Assembly: GCA_020746875.1 (NCBI GenBank)
Contig: JAGTJL010000011.1
Location: 1,426,001-1,490,000, forward strand
DNA: 64,000 bases
Source of the DNA: Rhexocercosporidium sp. MPI-PUGE-AT-0058
Lineage: Eukaryota; Ascomycota; Leotiomycetes; Helotiales
Direction of reading: 5' to 3'
A program made the translations under genes and the position numbers. Below, one piece after another: positions 22,899-33,922 of the stretch. Numbering within the stretch: the first letter of the stretch is position 1; every line of letters begins with the position of its first letter. The notes under the pieces were generated by a model. That model was not told where the DNA came from and searched no databases. It was given only the letters and a program-made list of their open reading frames with translations.

Positions 22899-25233
22899 CT
22901 ACAACATACTTTCCGTACTGTCGAAATTCAATGACACTCTCTGTACGTCGTTCCACGAGTCTGCAGGCAACTCTTTTCTCTGCTCCACCCCAAGCTTTGC
23001 CAAATTCCAACTGCCTAAACCCTGGTCGGCATCCCAACGCTGCACCAACAAAGACCCCCCTGAGCGTTCAATACAACTAGACTTGCAATTACTATTTGAT
23101 GATCGACATCCACATCTCTCACGCATCACTTCTGTCTTATCGTCCATCTGAATTGCGACAATTGCAAGTTTCGCCGATGCGTCCTTGCCCTTGAGGAAGA
23201 TGACGAGAAGAGGTTTGGCTGGTTTGGTATGTAGATGTGCTCTATTACCAGCACCTGTACTGATGGTAGTGATAGAAGTTGCTGTACTGCGACGTGAAGT
23301 AGAGCTAGAATTGGTCATCACGCTTGGAGGTCGTTGCCGTGACTTGGTGGTGAGCGATCGCATGCTGAAAGAACTGGACCTGACATCATCTCGACTGTTA
23401 CCCATCGTCGCCGATTCTCTGCTAGTCCCTACCGAGGCGCGACTAGAAGATTTTGTAAGTCGGCTTGGGGTTGTTTTGTCACGGCTTCTGCCGATTGTCA
23501 TTGATTCCATGGAAGGATTGTTAAAGCCCGAATTTCTGCCAATAGTCATGGACTCCATCGAAGCATTGAGGGATCCCCGAGTGTTGCTGCGCAAGGGACT
23601 TTGGGGAAGTACTGGACTCTGTACGGTACTTGTGGAAGGGCTCTGAAGCGTTGTAGGAGTTACCGATGCCGACACGTTTTGGGAATTCGAGGACGCAAAA
23701 GGATGAGGAAGCCAGATCTGAATTCTAGCATGTTCTTCAATGGGCTTGACTTGACCGGACACAATGAAGGAGACTGTGACCATTGCTTGGTCGTATCTTT
23801 CGTAGACCTTATAGCCAGTAAAAAGATGCTGTAGTCGAAGCATGTGTTTGTGCTCTTGGAATGTTGGATTTGTTTTCGCGCTGCCGGAGTAGATCTGAAC
23901 TTCCATCGATTTGGGTCTGGAACTAGGGGTCGCATAAATTGGTGTCAAGTTGACTGTCTTCAGATCGATTTCCATTTTGTACTCCTGCCGACGTGCTGCT
24001 GGGCTATTTGTATCCTCGATAGATTCAATAAGCCGATATCTGGTTGCATCTAACTTGTATACTGTCATATCTCGTCGCAGAGATGGAGAGGGACTCGGCA
24101 TAGGAAGTTTAAGGACCTCTTTCAAGTAAGCTTCTGAATGAGGGGAGATGTATTCCGAAATGTCTTCTCCAGGCCATATACTGTATTCATCATCTGGCCT
24201 TGGGCTGCTCACGTCTGGCGCAATCAGTCGCTGGGCCGAAGGGGCGGTAAATCGAAGGCATTCCACGGACAAATCTTCGTTCAACTGGGCAATATATCCC
24301 GGCCATTGCGAAGATTCTGGTGCGCTTCGCAGTGCATGACTCTCTTGAAGACATCTCATGATCCACACACACTTGAGAAGCGATAAGTACTGCTTCGGCT
24401 GAGGGGTTCGCTCGTTTAGGAAATTCCCAGGTACAAACTTTTTCGTACTTTCGTCCATATGTGCAACGAAAGCATCTGCTCCAGCCTGCAGTGGAAAGTT
24501 CCCTGGCGATCTGACCGCGGGGTCGAATCTTTCAGCCGCGGTTTGAAATCGTCTTTCGATGTCGGCTGGCACGATCAGAGGGATGGGGACAACTCGTCCC
24601 TGTTCGGACATAGCCTGCGCAACATCGGGGATGAGCAGGCCATGCAGTTGGAGGATGCTTCGGTGGACTGCATCGATGCGGTCCGCTAAGTCGCGATGGA
24701 TGTCCGACAACAGATTGAGTTCCAAAGGCTTCAAGAGGATGGAGATTTTCGAGTTGTGCGCATCTAGTCTTTTGCGAAGTCTATCGACTTTTGGCTGGAT
24801 GACGAGGTTCCATTCAATGTTGTATGCAAAGTTTCGATTGTTCCGAAACTCATAGTTCTGTTCAAGGAGTCTCTTGCAGTCTTCGAGAGTTTCGTTGTAG
24901 TCTCCAATTATTTCATGCAGTGAAGAGAGGTCCCAGTCCTTCTGGGGCGGCAGGCCACGAGATCGTGGTACCCGGATGGACTCTTGAATCCAGGTCGCTC
25001 TTGCGTTCTCTACAACGCGAACGATATTGTTGAGGTTCTCAGCGAGACTCTTTATGTCGTTCCCGAAGTCGTTATATTGTTGGCCTGTGAACCGTACACA
25101 GTTAGTGTTATCCTTTGGCTTCAAGCCACTTGTAATAGCACATACTTGCGTCAAATTCCTCACTCCACCCCATGCGGTAGATTTCCCATGCCAGCGCTGC
25201 CGTACGAATGACGTCCGAAGCCGAAGCACTCAT
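22899..25233 (-). CDS. Uncharacterised fungal protein, 757 residues
   Basis: Two exons (22899-25084, 25146-25233; intron 25085-25145). The ATG at 25233 opens a short hydrophobic/aromatic segment (SDVIRTAALAWEIYRMGW), like the N-terminal helices of several large fungal proteins of unknown role. Residues about 30-250 are helix-forming with heptad-like Leu spacing (coiled-coil-like). A middle part holds a beta-rich segment around HKHMLRLQHLFTGYKVYERY. From about residue 525 the protein is Ser/Thr/Arg-rich and carries two exact copies of SMESMTIGR and a third related copy (SRESATMGN). Near the C-terminus is a Cys cluster, CGCRSSNSNCKSSC. I do not recognise a catalytic site. The Ser/Thr-rich part looks like an unstructured, phosphorylatable region. 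It shares a 0.7 kb divergent promoter region with the permease gene. Confidence 0.85.
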
Positions 25234-25926
25234 GGTCGCGATAGCCGTCGTTTGTGATTGTTCTTATGATTATATGCTCAAGTGGCAACGCCGCTTCGCA
25301 GCGGCCACATACAGATGGAGTCAGTATCTTCGCGGGCTACTTCATCACAGAAGTCATTTCTAATTGTCCTGCGCTTCGGTGAGGCATTTCAGCCGCAGAT
25401 CAAACGGAAGAGATCCAGGACACAGCGTCATGTGTCTTATCCCCTCCCGTTTTTGGTGGCGGTGGCTAGGCTATGGTGATGGTTGCCTTTCGCTGCTTCG
25501 CCTGGCTTGCCCAGGCTTTGAAGTTGCACAAGAAAGGAGGGGCAGGGCAAAGATGAGGGTTCGATTTCCTCAAATGGTTCTCCATCTGCCTTACGCCCGA
25601 ATTCTATGGTAGCTTCCCCATGCTCAATATTTGATGAGGCTTGCAGGCGGATCGTGTTTCCAATCACCGCTCAGCACTCATCACACCTGCATCAGCCTCC
25701 ATTCTTGGCATGCTTTGAAGGATCGCGAGCCTTGTCGCGAGCCTTAAACATGGCATGCAATCACAGAAAGCTGATTTTGAGCTCCTTGGCGATATGAGTT
25801 TAATTAGAAAGAAGTGCCTCGTGAATTGGGCGACGCCCAGCTTTCTCCAAGTCCGTTTTCAGGGACAGACCTCCCCCAGTTGCGCAAAATTCTTTTTCTC
25901 TGTAAATTTGCGAGATCTATGCCATC
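25234..25926. promoter_or_regulatory. Divergent promoter region
   Basis: 693 bases separate the start codons of the unknown minus-strand gene and the plus-strand permease, so both promoters must lie here. I saw no clear TATA box and no CACGTG motif. No coding frame is supported. Confidence 0.5.
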
Positions 25927-28230
25927 ATGGTATCTACAGCAGACCAGTTCACGGAGTCGAGGACCGAAGAAATGTATCGAGACGACGATAGCAGTATAAA
26001 TTCGGCAATTTTTGAAATCCTACCCGAAAACATCCCAAACACGATCATCACAAAGACTCCCGAGGAGCGTTTTCGTCTTGGCTACTGGTCTGTAATTGCT
26101 CTCGTCGTCAACAGAGTTATTGGTAGCTTCTCAAACTCCGCCAACTTCTAACAGAAGCTAAGTTTTGGTGACAGGGACCGGTATCTTCAATTCTCCCGCG
26201 ACTGTTATTCGCGGAACCGGAAGCGTGGGCATCACTCTTCTATTTGTAAGTGACAGCTGATCTCTACTTTCTCTTTTCTGTCCTGTCCTATCTGTGGTTC
26301 ATACAAAATCCAACTAGGCTAGAGCCATGTACCCAATCAATTCCAAAACTTGTGCTGATCCCTCGATTCTGTAGTGGCTCGCCGGTGCTGTTTACACCAT
26401 TTCGGGCACGTATTTAAACATCGAATTTGGACTATCAACGCCTCGGCATAAGTTCGAAGGAGTTGAACAAGGCATACCACGCAGTGGAGGGACACTGAAC
26501 TATGTATGTGGCGCAATAAGGCACGTTGTTATCCAGTAGCTGCTGACTTATTCTTTAGCTTCAATATGTTTTCACATGGCCAGCATATCGACAACGAACT
26601 GTTTTGCTTGTCACCTGCGTCTTCGCCGCGGCATACATAATTCTGGGAAATATGGCAGGAAATTGTTTGATCTTTGGTATTCGGACTTTGGAGGCTGCGA
26701 ATGTTGAAGTCACGAACAGCGCAGTGAGGGGCATTGCTGTGGCCGCTGCAACTTTTGCTTGTCTCATCCACGCGCTTTCCCGTCGAGGGGGAATCTGGTT
26801 GGGAAATGTATTTGCTGTCATCAAAGTTATGATGCTGTTGCTGATTATCATCACCGGAATTTGTGCTTGGACAGGAGCGTTCAATACCAAGACGTATGCG
26901 GTTGAGAACATGGCAGTAGATCATGCATTCAGCGACCCTGCGGATGAGGCGTATGGCTATACCAAAGCATTTCTTGCTGTCATATTTGCATGGAGTGGAT
27001 TTGACCAGCCAAATTATGTAGGGTGCACCATCAGCTACTTGAGTTATTGACCGAGCTGACAAAAACAGGTGCTTGGTGAGATTCGCAGACCACGCAAGAC
27101 GATGCCGATTGGAACATGGATTGGGGTGTCGATAATATGTTGTCTGTATCTCCTTGTCAACGTTGCATATGTGAGTGGTGGTTCTTATGACATGAGAACG
27201 CCAAAGCTAAACAGTCTTTGAAGATGGTAGTTGTGCCAAAGATCGAACAAGTTAACCCCAAAGCCAACGTTGCGTTGCTGTTCTTTCAGATGACTTTCGG
27301 GGCAATATCTGACGACAAACGACTCCCAGGAAGGGTCCTTGCCGCTTTTATGGCAGTTTCGAGTTTTGGTAACATTGTCGTGATGACTTTCACTGCCGCA
27401 AGAGGTTTGTTGTCCTGATGCGATAACTAGGCTCTGGCTAACATCAGAACGCAGTCAAACAAGAAATTGCCAAGGAAGGCGTTCTTCCATGGGCTAAATT
27501 CTTTGGTCGGACGAAGAATCTATCATTCGGCCGATTCCTCTCCTGGATTCAGAATGACAAACACTCTTTCATCAACAGGAAGTTCCACTGGTTATTAAAT
27601 AAGCCATGGCTAGATCCTCGAGAACACTCTCAAGAAACACCTTTCGGTGCATTATTTCTTCACTGGTCTTTCACGATTATCATGATATTAGCGACTATCC
27701 ATCTTCATCCATCAGATGCTTATGGCGTGCTTGTGGATCTATACTCCTACACAATCGTTGCTGTCTTTGGGTTCGCTATCTCCGTTGGAATGCTCAAACT
27801 GCGCTTCAGCACCCGTGCTCGCTGGCGCCAGAAGTCCACCTTCAACCCTTTCTTCAGCATCACCGCCGCGTTTTTATTCGCGATCGGCAGTGCATACCCA
27901 ATCATAGCTTCCTGGGTTCCACCAAATGGGAAATTTGCCGCTGCTAAGAAAGTAGTCGTCAATTGGTACACGACTCCTACTGTTGCGTGGAGCATTCTGG
28001 GGTTTGGAATGTTGTGGTATATCGGATTCAAATTGTATGCAATGAGGCGGGCGAGGAAAGATGGTGTGGAGTTTCAAGTTCAAAGAGTGCCAGAATTTGA
28101 TCGAGATCCCCAGCCAAATGGCCCGCCTATTCAAGTTCATGAGAAGGTTTACTTGGCGTGGATTGGACAAGAATTTAGCCACATGCCACAAATGGAGGAA
28201 GAAAGACATATGAGTCGGGAGAGCTTTTAA
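25927..28230 (+). CDS. Amino-acid permease, methionine-permease-like (APC/LAT family)
   Basis: Seven exons (introns 26123-26174, 26246-26374, 26504-26558, 27018-27068, 27171-27214, 27405-27454) give 640 residues from ATG 25927. After a polar N-terminus the first helix contains GTGIFNSPATV, the unwound substrate-binding turn of APC-superfamily carriers. Then come WLAGAVYTISGTYLNIEFG, PRSGGTLNYLQYVF, a LGEIRRPRKTMP loop typical of the L-type amino-acid transporter branch, and VKQEIAKEGVLPWAKFF before the last helices. About twelve membrane segments can be counted. The pattern fits fungal MUP1/MUP3-type methionine permeases of the plasma membrane, which take up methionine and related amino acids with protons. 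The precise substrate is inferred. The long cytosolic C-terminus (Lys/Arg then acidic) is a likely site of ubiquitin-dependent control. Confidence 0.92.
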
Positions 28231-30522
28231 CTCGAGCCTTTTCGGTATGTTTTAATTATCACTTGGCAGATTCTTGATGTCCTTTGTCAGGAGATGAGAG
28301 CGAGCAGGCTAATATTATCGTAATATCAGGAAAGTTTGACTAAAAATGCAATGGAAAACATAATATAACAGCCTCGAAAAAACCCACTATTTTGTTCTCA
28401 AGTTTGGTTTAACTAGCATTGATTTATTGCGATTCCTGTAACTCGAGTGCTCAGGATGTTGTCCTCCTGGACCTAAGTTATTCCAAGGGTGATGTAACAC
28501 CAGGCTGATCAACGTAACGCATCGTGCTTTTTCAAGGCATGAAACCTTTCTATGACTCCTTCGTACCTACCCTACCATCTTCATTCGAGGTATATTTATG
28601 GTGTCCTAAAACCCGGAAGTGACTGAACGGTGTTCACCTGTATTTTCTCTAGCGACCTTCATCTCGCGTCCCTTGACCGCCAAGGACTGACTTAAGAACC
28701 GTTATTTAACCGAAGCATGCGCATCTCCTTGCGAGGTTGAACAATCTGGCTAATTGGTGTCGTTCCAATTCACATTCCATCACATTCAACTTGTACTTCA
28801 TTCGGACGAAGTTTGCGAGTCTCTTGTATTCGTAGCCGATTACAGAGGGAGGGGACTTTGACGATGGCAAGAAATGTTCTGTTATCTGCATATCCGGCCT
28901 TCCGAACTACAACGACGATCACGAAATGTGTCCTTTAGACTTCAAATTATTTAAGTTCCTTTTGAAGACCTATTTTGGTTTACAGTTTAAGACTACGACT
29001 TTTAACTATTCGGACAAGTATCGAATTTGGGAAGTCTTTGTCAAGAATGCTACGATCTCTCAGTTAGTAGGTTTCAAGTACACATAATATGGGTTCGAAG
29101 TACTGAATTCTTACCGACCTCGTAGACTTAGCTACAAGCGGATAAGCTACAAGCGGATAAGCTACAAGCGGATAAGCTACTATCTCGGCGATTAAGCTGG
29201 AGGGCACCAAAGTAATCTCACAGTGTCACAACGTATATTAGAATCATCTTTCTTGGAAAGCGATCTATCCAACACCGCATTCCCCCTCGAAGCATCGTTC
29301 GGATCGTAGACATCGCAAGGAAGATCGGATGTCGTGAGAACTTCGGCAATTGTCCAACGGATGGCGAGGTTATAGTCACGCTGCTGACAAGTGCTGGCAT
29401 CGAAATCAGTTTATGTAAGTTTGTTGGAGGAGGGTGGAGAATGGTATGCTCAATACAAGGAGAGGAAAAACAAGAATGGAATTGGGAGGACTTAAGAGAG
29501 TGTTATTTACATCAAAATTCGTGCCTGTCTCGCAGAGTGATACTTATACATACTATATATTCCATGGCAACTTGATAGTTGAAGTTACTCAGTAAGGTTG
29601 GGGAAGGAGCTCTTGGACGTAGCGGACGCAAGCCTACCCCCGTGTTCTTTTCAGAACATGGAACTGTGCACAACACACCCATCTACGACAGTTTACCTAC
29701 CTCACGGAAGACGCAGCTTGGAGAGGCTGTGAGGACGGTTCGGGCTCAAATGATAGGAGAGGGATCCCGAGAAGTTGAACGCGATGCCATCAGCGCCAGA
29801 AATCGAGACGCGCCTGCTGCGACTGCGAGTGTGGAGATTGCTTCTGGGGGACTACTAGTATTATTGAGCATCGGATTTCACGCCCCTTTATTATTATGTG
29901 CTCAAGTTTCATATGCTACGCAATGAGTGTTTGGGGCAAATTCCATCTGGCTTCCATTCAATCGATCCGACGACCCGAGACTAACACCGCAAACACTTCG
30001 AAAGTATGCACTTAATATTATTGTGGCACTCTTGACTGCGCATAAGCCAGACTGACCAAAACACTGTCTTCAAGTTTGGCAGGTAGAAATACTTGCATTG
30101 ATGAATTGAAGTAGCTACATTAGTTTATGGGTGCACAGTTGTGCAGCCCAAATTGCGGGAAGCAACCTAATTCTGCGTCATTGCTCCTTGTATTCGTAGC
30201 TATTCCTAATGCTTTGTGACGAGAGCACTGCAGGCGACCTTCTTTTGGGTCCGGCCTGTCCGCTACGTCTGTCTAGGTCACTGCGTGTATTCGCTTAGAT
30301 TGGCTATGACTCCATTTTACCCACCTAGCTCCATTGGAGTTTGGACTGGCACTGTGAATCATAAACAAACCACAAACTTTCTTCTTTCTCGAGTCGAAAA
30401 TCAATTCTTTGCAGTACAGCTACGAATTTCTTCAATAGCCCAACACCGCCGGCTTCATTCTTCAACCGTCTGTCTTCGCTCTTGAAATTCGCTCAACCAC
30501 TCTTTACATCTTCCCAATCACA
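28231..30522. other. Intergenic with a short tandem repeat, no gene
   Basis: 2.3 kb with no supported gene. A 15-base tandem repeat lies at 29131-29180. The segment from about 30200 to 30522, rich in C and T before the ATG, is the likely promoter and leader of the gamma-glutamylcyclotransferase-like gene. Confidence 0.5.
29131..29180. repeat. Tandem repeat, 15-base unit, 3.3 copies
   Basis: The unit gctacaagcggataa is repeated three times without a mismatch and followed by a partial copy (gctac). Each unit contains GGATAA, a GATA-type core, so the array presents three evenly spaced copies. It is not near an obvious start codon. Function unknown. Confidence 0.9.
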
Positions 30523-31422
30523 ATGGACTTGTTCGACGAATTAGAAAACTTGGCCGTAAGTGCCGCCTACGAAGAGGTTGAGGAAAACTCTAGTATACAC
30601 GACTCTAGCCACGCAACGATCAAGATGTGGCAAGACCGCTTTGGCTACACATACGATGAGGCTGCTGCTTTAATCTGCATTACGAAATCAGCCACCAAGG
30701 TATCGGCACAACAACCAATGCTCTCACCTGCTCAAGCACGCACCATTTATTTCCTGAAGCTTGACGGTCCCCTCTCTACTCCGGCAAAGGTCCAGGCAGC
30801 GGCAAACCTCCCAGCAACCCCAGAGTCTCACGTCGGAAGCAGCGACGACGGAAACTCCGTTTTCTGCAAGGTTGACGGCAGCGCAAAGATGACAATTGAG
30901 AACTGGCTGTCCACTCAGAGCAAGGACTTCAGACCCCTCTTCGCCCCCTTTGGACGGGCATACAAAGAGCTATCATCATCATCGCTCTACCCCACCCTCG
31001 GCATCGACACAACACTCCCGCAATTCCGGCCACAGGATTCGCATCTCCTCGATTATGCGCCTTCCTTTGGTCCAGCACGAGATCAGTTTCCCGTCTGGTA
31101 CTTTTTCTACGGCACACTTGGGAGTGCTCCTAAGCTCTGTAGTCTTCTCTCTCTGCCCGAAGATGAAGTTCCAGTTTTGCACAAGGCCTGTGTAACTGGA
31201 GGGAAAATGACGACTTGGGGCAATGGCAAGTACAATGCGCTCGTCGACGGTCCAGAAAGCAGCCGCATCAATGGATGGGCATATCAAGTTACGTCGGAGG
31301 AACACGAGGATGCACTGAGAAAGTACGAAACTGCGGCGTATGAGGTTGTAAAGTGTGAAATTGAGATGGACGGGAATACGGTCCAGGGTTGCACATTTAG
31401 GTTTGCGGGTGCATTTCATTGA
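30523..31422 (+). CDS. Gamma-glutamylcyclotransferase/AIG2-like protein
   Basis: A single exon of 299 residues starts at the ATG at 30523 after a pyrimidine-rich leader. The N-terminal 70 residues contain an acidic stretch and a helical part (TIKMWQDRFGYTYDEAAALI). The C-terminal third has the signature YFFYGTL, the glycine-rich nucleotide-like loop of the GGCT/AIG2 fold, followed by GWAYQVTSEEHEDALRKYE, which carries the acidic residue that acts as general base in the family. Family members release 5-oxoproline from gamma-glutamyl peptides and take part in glutathione turnover. Many fungal AIG2-like proteins have no assayed substrate, so the activity is inferred. The frame ends at TGA 31420-31422. 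No intron is needed. Confidence 0.9.
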   Translation: MDLFDELENLAVSAAYEEVEENSSIHDSSHATIKMWQDRFGYTYDEAAALICITKSATKVSAQQPMLSPAQARTIYFLKLDGPLSTPAKVQAAANLPATPESHVGSSDDGNSVFCKVDGSAKMTIENWLSTQSKDFRPLFAPFGRAYKELSSSSLYPTLGIDTTLPQFRPQDSHLLDYAPSFGPARDQFPVWYFFYGTLGSAPKLCSLLSLPEDEVPVLHKACVTGGKMTTWGNGKYNALVDGPESSRINGWAYQVTSEEHEDALRKYETAAYEVVKCEIEMDGNTVQGCTFRFAGAFH

Positions 31423-33194
31423 GGCGGCAAAACGCCTGTGACGAATTTGTTACACTTATATACCTACTCAAATACCAAAGCAAGCATTAAATAGGACCTA
31501 AAATCGCAAAATTCCGTTCAAAGTACTGCTGAAATATCTCCCCCAACACGATTCTCCTAAACAACCTTTGTGTTTTGTCCTTGTGTAGCTAAAATCGCTT
31601 GAAGCCACCCTGCGGCATGCTACCGTGCCACTATCGTACTTCAACCCATACGCAGCTTCTCGGCGCCTCTTGAATGAGGAAGAGAAAAAGGAGAATCGTA
31701 AGTACAACCATGTCATAAGGAGGTGGCTCGAGAACTACGCAAAGCTTCCGACAAGCATCACCGAATTGTAGCGGAGTATGTTGGACCAAGGAGAACGGCA
31801 ACCGAGATCGTGAAGAGCATTGATACATAGCAATGGTCAGCATGGTCGACTATCAAGGAGAGATTTCAGTCTTCTAGGTCCTTTGACCTCAGAGCAAGCG
31901 GCCTAGCAGCGGCTAGGGTGATCAGGAAAGAATTAAATAGCTAGGAGATGTCACCAGTCTAGTATTGGGAAACGACCGAGAGAAGACTACATCAACTACT
32001 GTTCTCGCGATCTTATACACTTCACAGAGACACCTACCTAGCCTTTTGTAGGAAACGACTGCAGCACAGAGCCTCGGAAGTTGATATGCCATTGATGTTG
32101 AAGGGTGCAAGAAACGTGTCGTGAAAACTATTAGAGACTTCGGAATTTTCTTGTATGGGTCGACATCAAGGTACGGCTGAACCATTGATATAGCTTATTA
32201 AATAAGGAGGTATAGTGAAGGTGATTGTAGCCCAGAGTCTCGGAAGTGCTGTTCGCAGTTAATGACGCAAGCAGTTAACTGTTGACGGTACAGTACTGAA
32301 GTCTTCTCGAAATCTGGACACAGTAGAGATTAGAAATACGACGTGCTGAAACCAAGTGTAGACTCGTGAATCTCAAAAGAAGAATATTCGAGGGATAGAA
32401 GGGCAATTTAGCACTAAGAAGCCAACTAATGATACTTTTTTCATTCAGCTAGCAGGGGCAAGAATGAATAACCGCGTGACGCACTTTGATGCCACTATCT
32501 CAAAACTGTACGATAGCACTTGTGGGTAGGTATACCACGGAATGGGCTTTTACTGGGCTGGGAATTGTTGTACTCCTTACGATCATAGGCTACCCTGAGG
32601 ATTGCATCTTATCAAAATGATGGGTACATAGTAAAAATAGTCTGGGGTAGTGGCACCTCAACCAAAACGCAACTTCAAGAGATTTAACGTGTGGCGCACT
32701 ACACGAGGTACTTTGCAAAGATATCAACATGCAAGCGATCGTATGTATCCTGAGAGTGGATCGAGTGCGAATGCTGCTTTGATAGCTGTCCTGGCCGAGC
32801 TGCTAACGGCAAAGTGGCTAGTATCTGAGTTGCTTGGACTGTCCACCTTTCATGTTAGAAAAATGAAGGCGGTGTTGCGTACAATATCCTTGCCATCGAG
32901 TGAAGCGCGGTGTGCTGTCCGTGTAGCGAGCGGCTTGCCGGAAATCAAATTGCAGATCGAGGGTATCGTCGCCAAACACCCAAATCTTGAGCTCAGGTAT
33001 AATTTCAATTATCCTGAGACCGCTCTAGATCATGATGTCGATGGTAACAAGACGAAGCGAGAATCAAAATTCGCTTTCTTTTTTATACCCTTAGATTAGA
33101 GCTCATTACCTACCATGAGAACCTGATTTTTTCTACTCTCACATTTGACCTACACTGTGAAAATTCGCTAAAATCTCAGGATATTTGCTTCTTA

Positions 33195-33560
33195 AAGAGA
33201 TTTAAATGAGAGTAAGCTTATCCGATAAATTAACTTTTTAAGTTGCAACTAAAGAATTGTAGAAAATTAGTCGAAGCTTTAATATCCCAATTATTAATAT
33301 AGTTATATTTAATATAAGCCATTTTTATATACAGCTAGTTTTGAAGTAATTACTTATTGAGGAATTCAAGAGATAAAAACAATTATCTTTTTAAACGAGT
33401 TAATAAAAAATTATAAATAATATAATATATTATTTTAAATGGACGAAAATCAAGTGTAATTAAATTTTTATATTTTATAAAGAAATATGTAAAATAAGTA
33501 TGGGTTTCTTAAAATCTATAAATACGTAAGAAAGAAAGTAAGAAGAGAAAGAGGTTAAAT
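33195..33560. other. Strongly AT-rich block
   Basis: Composition changes sharply from the neighbouring genes. Long stretches are made almost entirely of A and T, with many TA dinucleotides. This is what C-to-T mutation by repeat-induced point mutation produces, though an originally AT-rich spacer cannot be excluded. The HET gene begins about 360 bases to the right. Confidence 0.7.
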
Positions 33561-33578
33561 ATATAAAAGACGTTTTAA

Positions 33579-33628
33579 AGGCTCGTCTAGTCTTGGCTAT
33601 TTCTCATTTAAGAAAGCTAGCCGAGCCT
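33579..33628. repeat. Imperfect inverted repeat, 12-base arms
   Basis: The left arm 33579-33590 (aggctcgtctag) pairs with the right arm 33617-33628 (ctagccgagcct), with one mismatch across 26 bases of loop. It sits at the edge of the AT-rich block and could be part of a transposon end or a terminator-like hairpin. Confidence 0.6.
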
Positions 33629-33922
33629 AAAAATAAGGCTTTGAAGACTTTAAACCGTCGCACCCACAGTTTTTGTCCCTTGCCTACCTACTCAACCTGT
33701 TTTTGGGGGGATGTTTTGGTTACTACAACACGTGGGTTCTCGATTAAAGGGCCTCACTAGTGACTCCTGTAGCGTCTTCGGGATATCTTGCTATTTTTCT
33801 TCGGCTACTTCTTATCCGAATCATCCTACACGCGCCTTCACCTGATTAACAGTCATTGTTCCAAGGTAATCTATCTAACTGACGCCTATCATATGCAATC
33901 TGATATACAACGCTAATCAGTC

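Larger units (their letters stand above)
31423..33922. other. Gene-poor, AT-rich and apparently decayed stretch
   Basis: 2.5 kb without an intact gene. Frames in 31600-33100 are short, lack ATG starts and are broken by stops. From about 33195 to 33560 the sequence becomes strongly AT-rich, dominated by TA, ATT and AAT. This looks like a transposon remnant altered by repeat-induced point mutation, but no transposon protein can be read. A hairpin lies at 33579-33628. Confidence 0.5.

Noticed and set aside
29579..29926. 115-codon plus-strand frame
   Set aside because: Begins with TTG, has no recognisable motif or splice sites, and the surroundings are non-coding.
32650..33099. 149-codon plus-strand frame
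   Set aside because: It starts with GTG, has no ATG start or motif, and lies in a decayed AT-rich neighbourhood.
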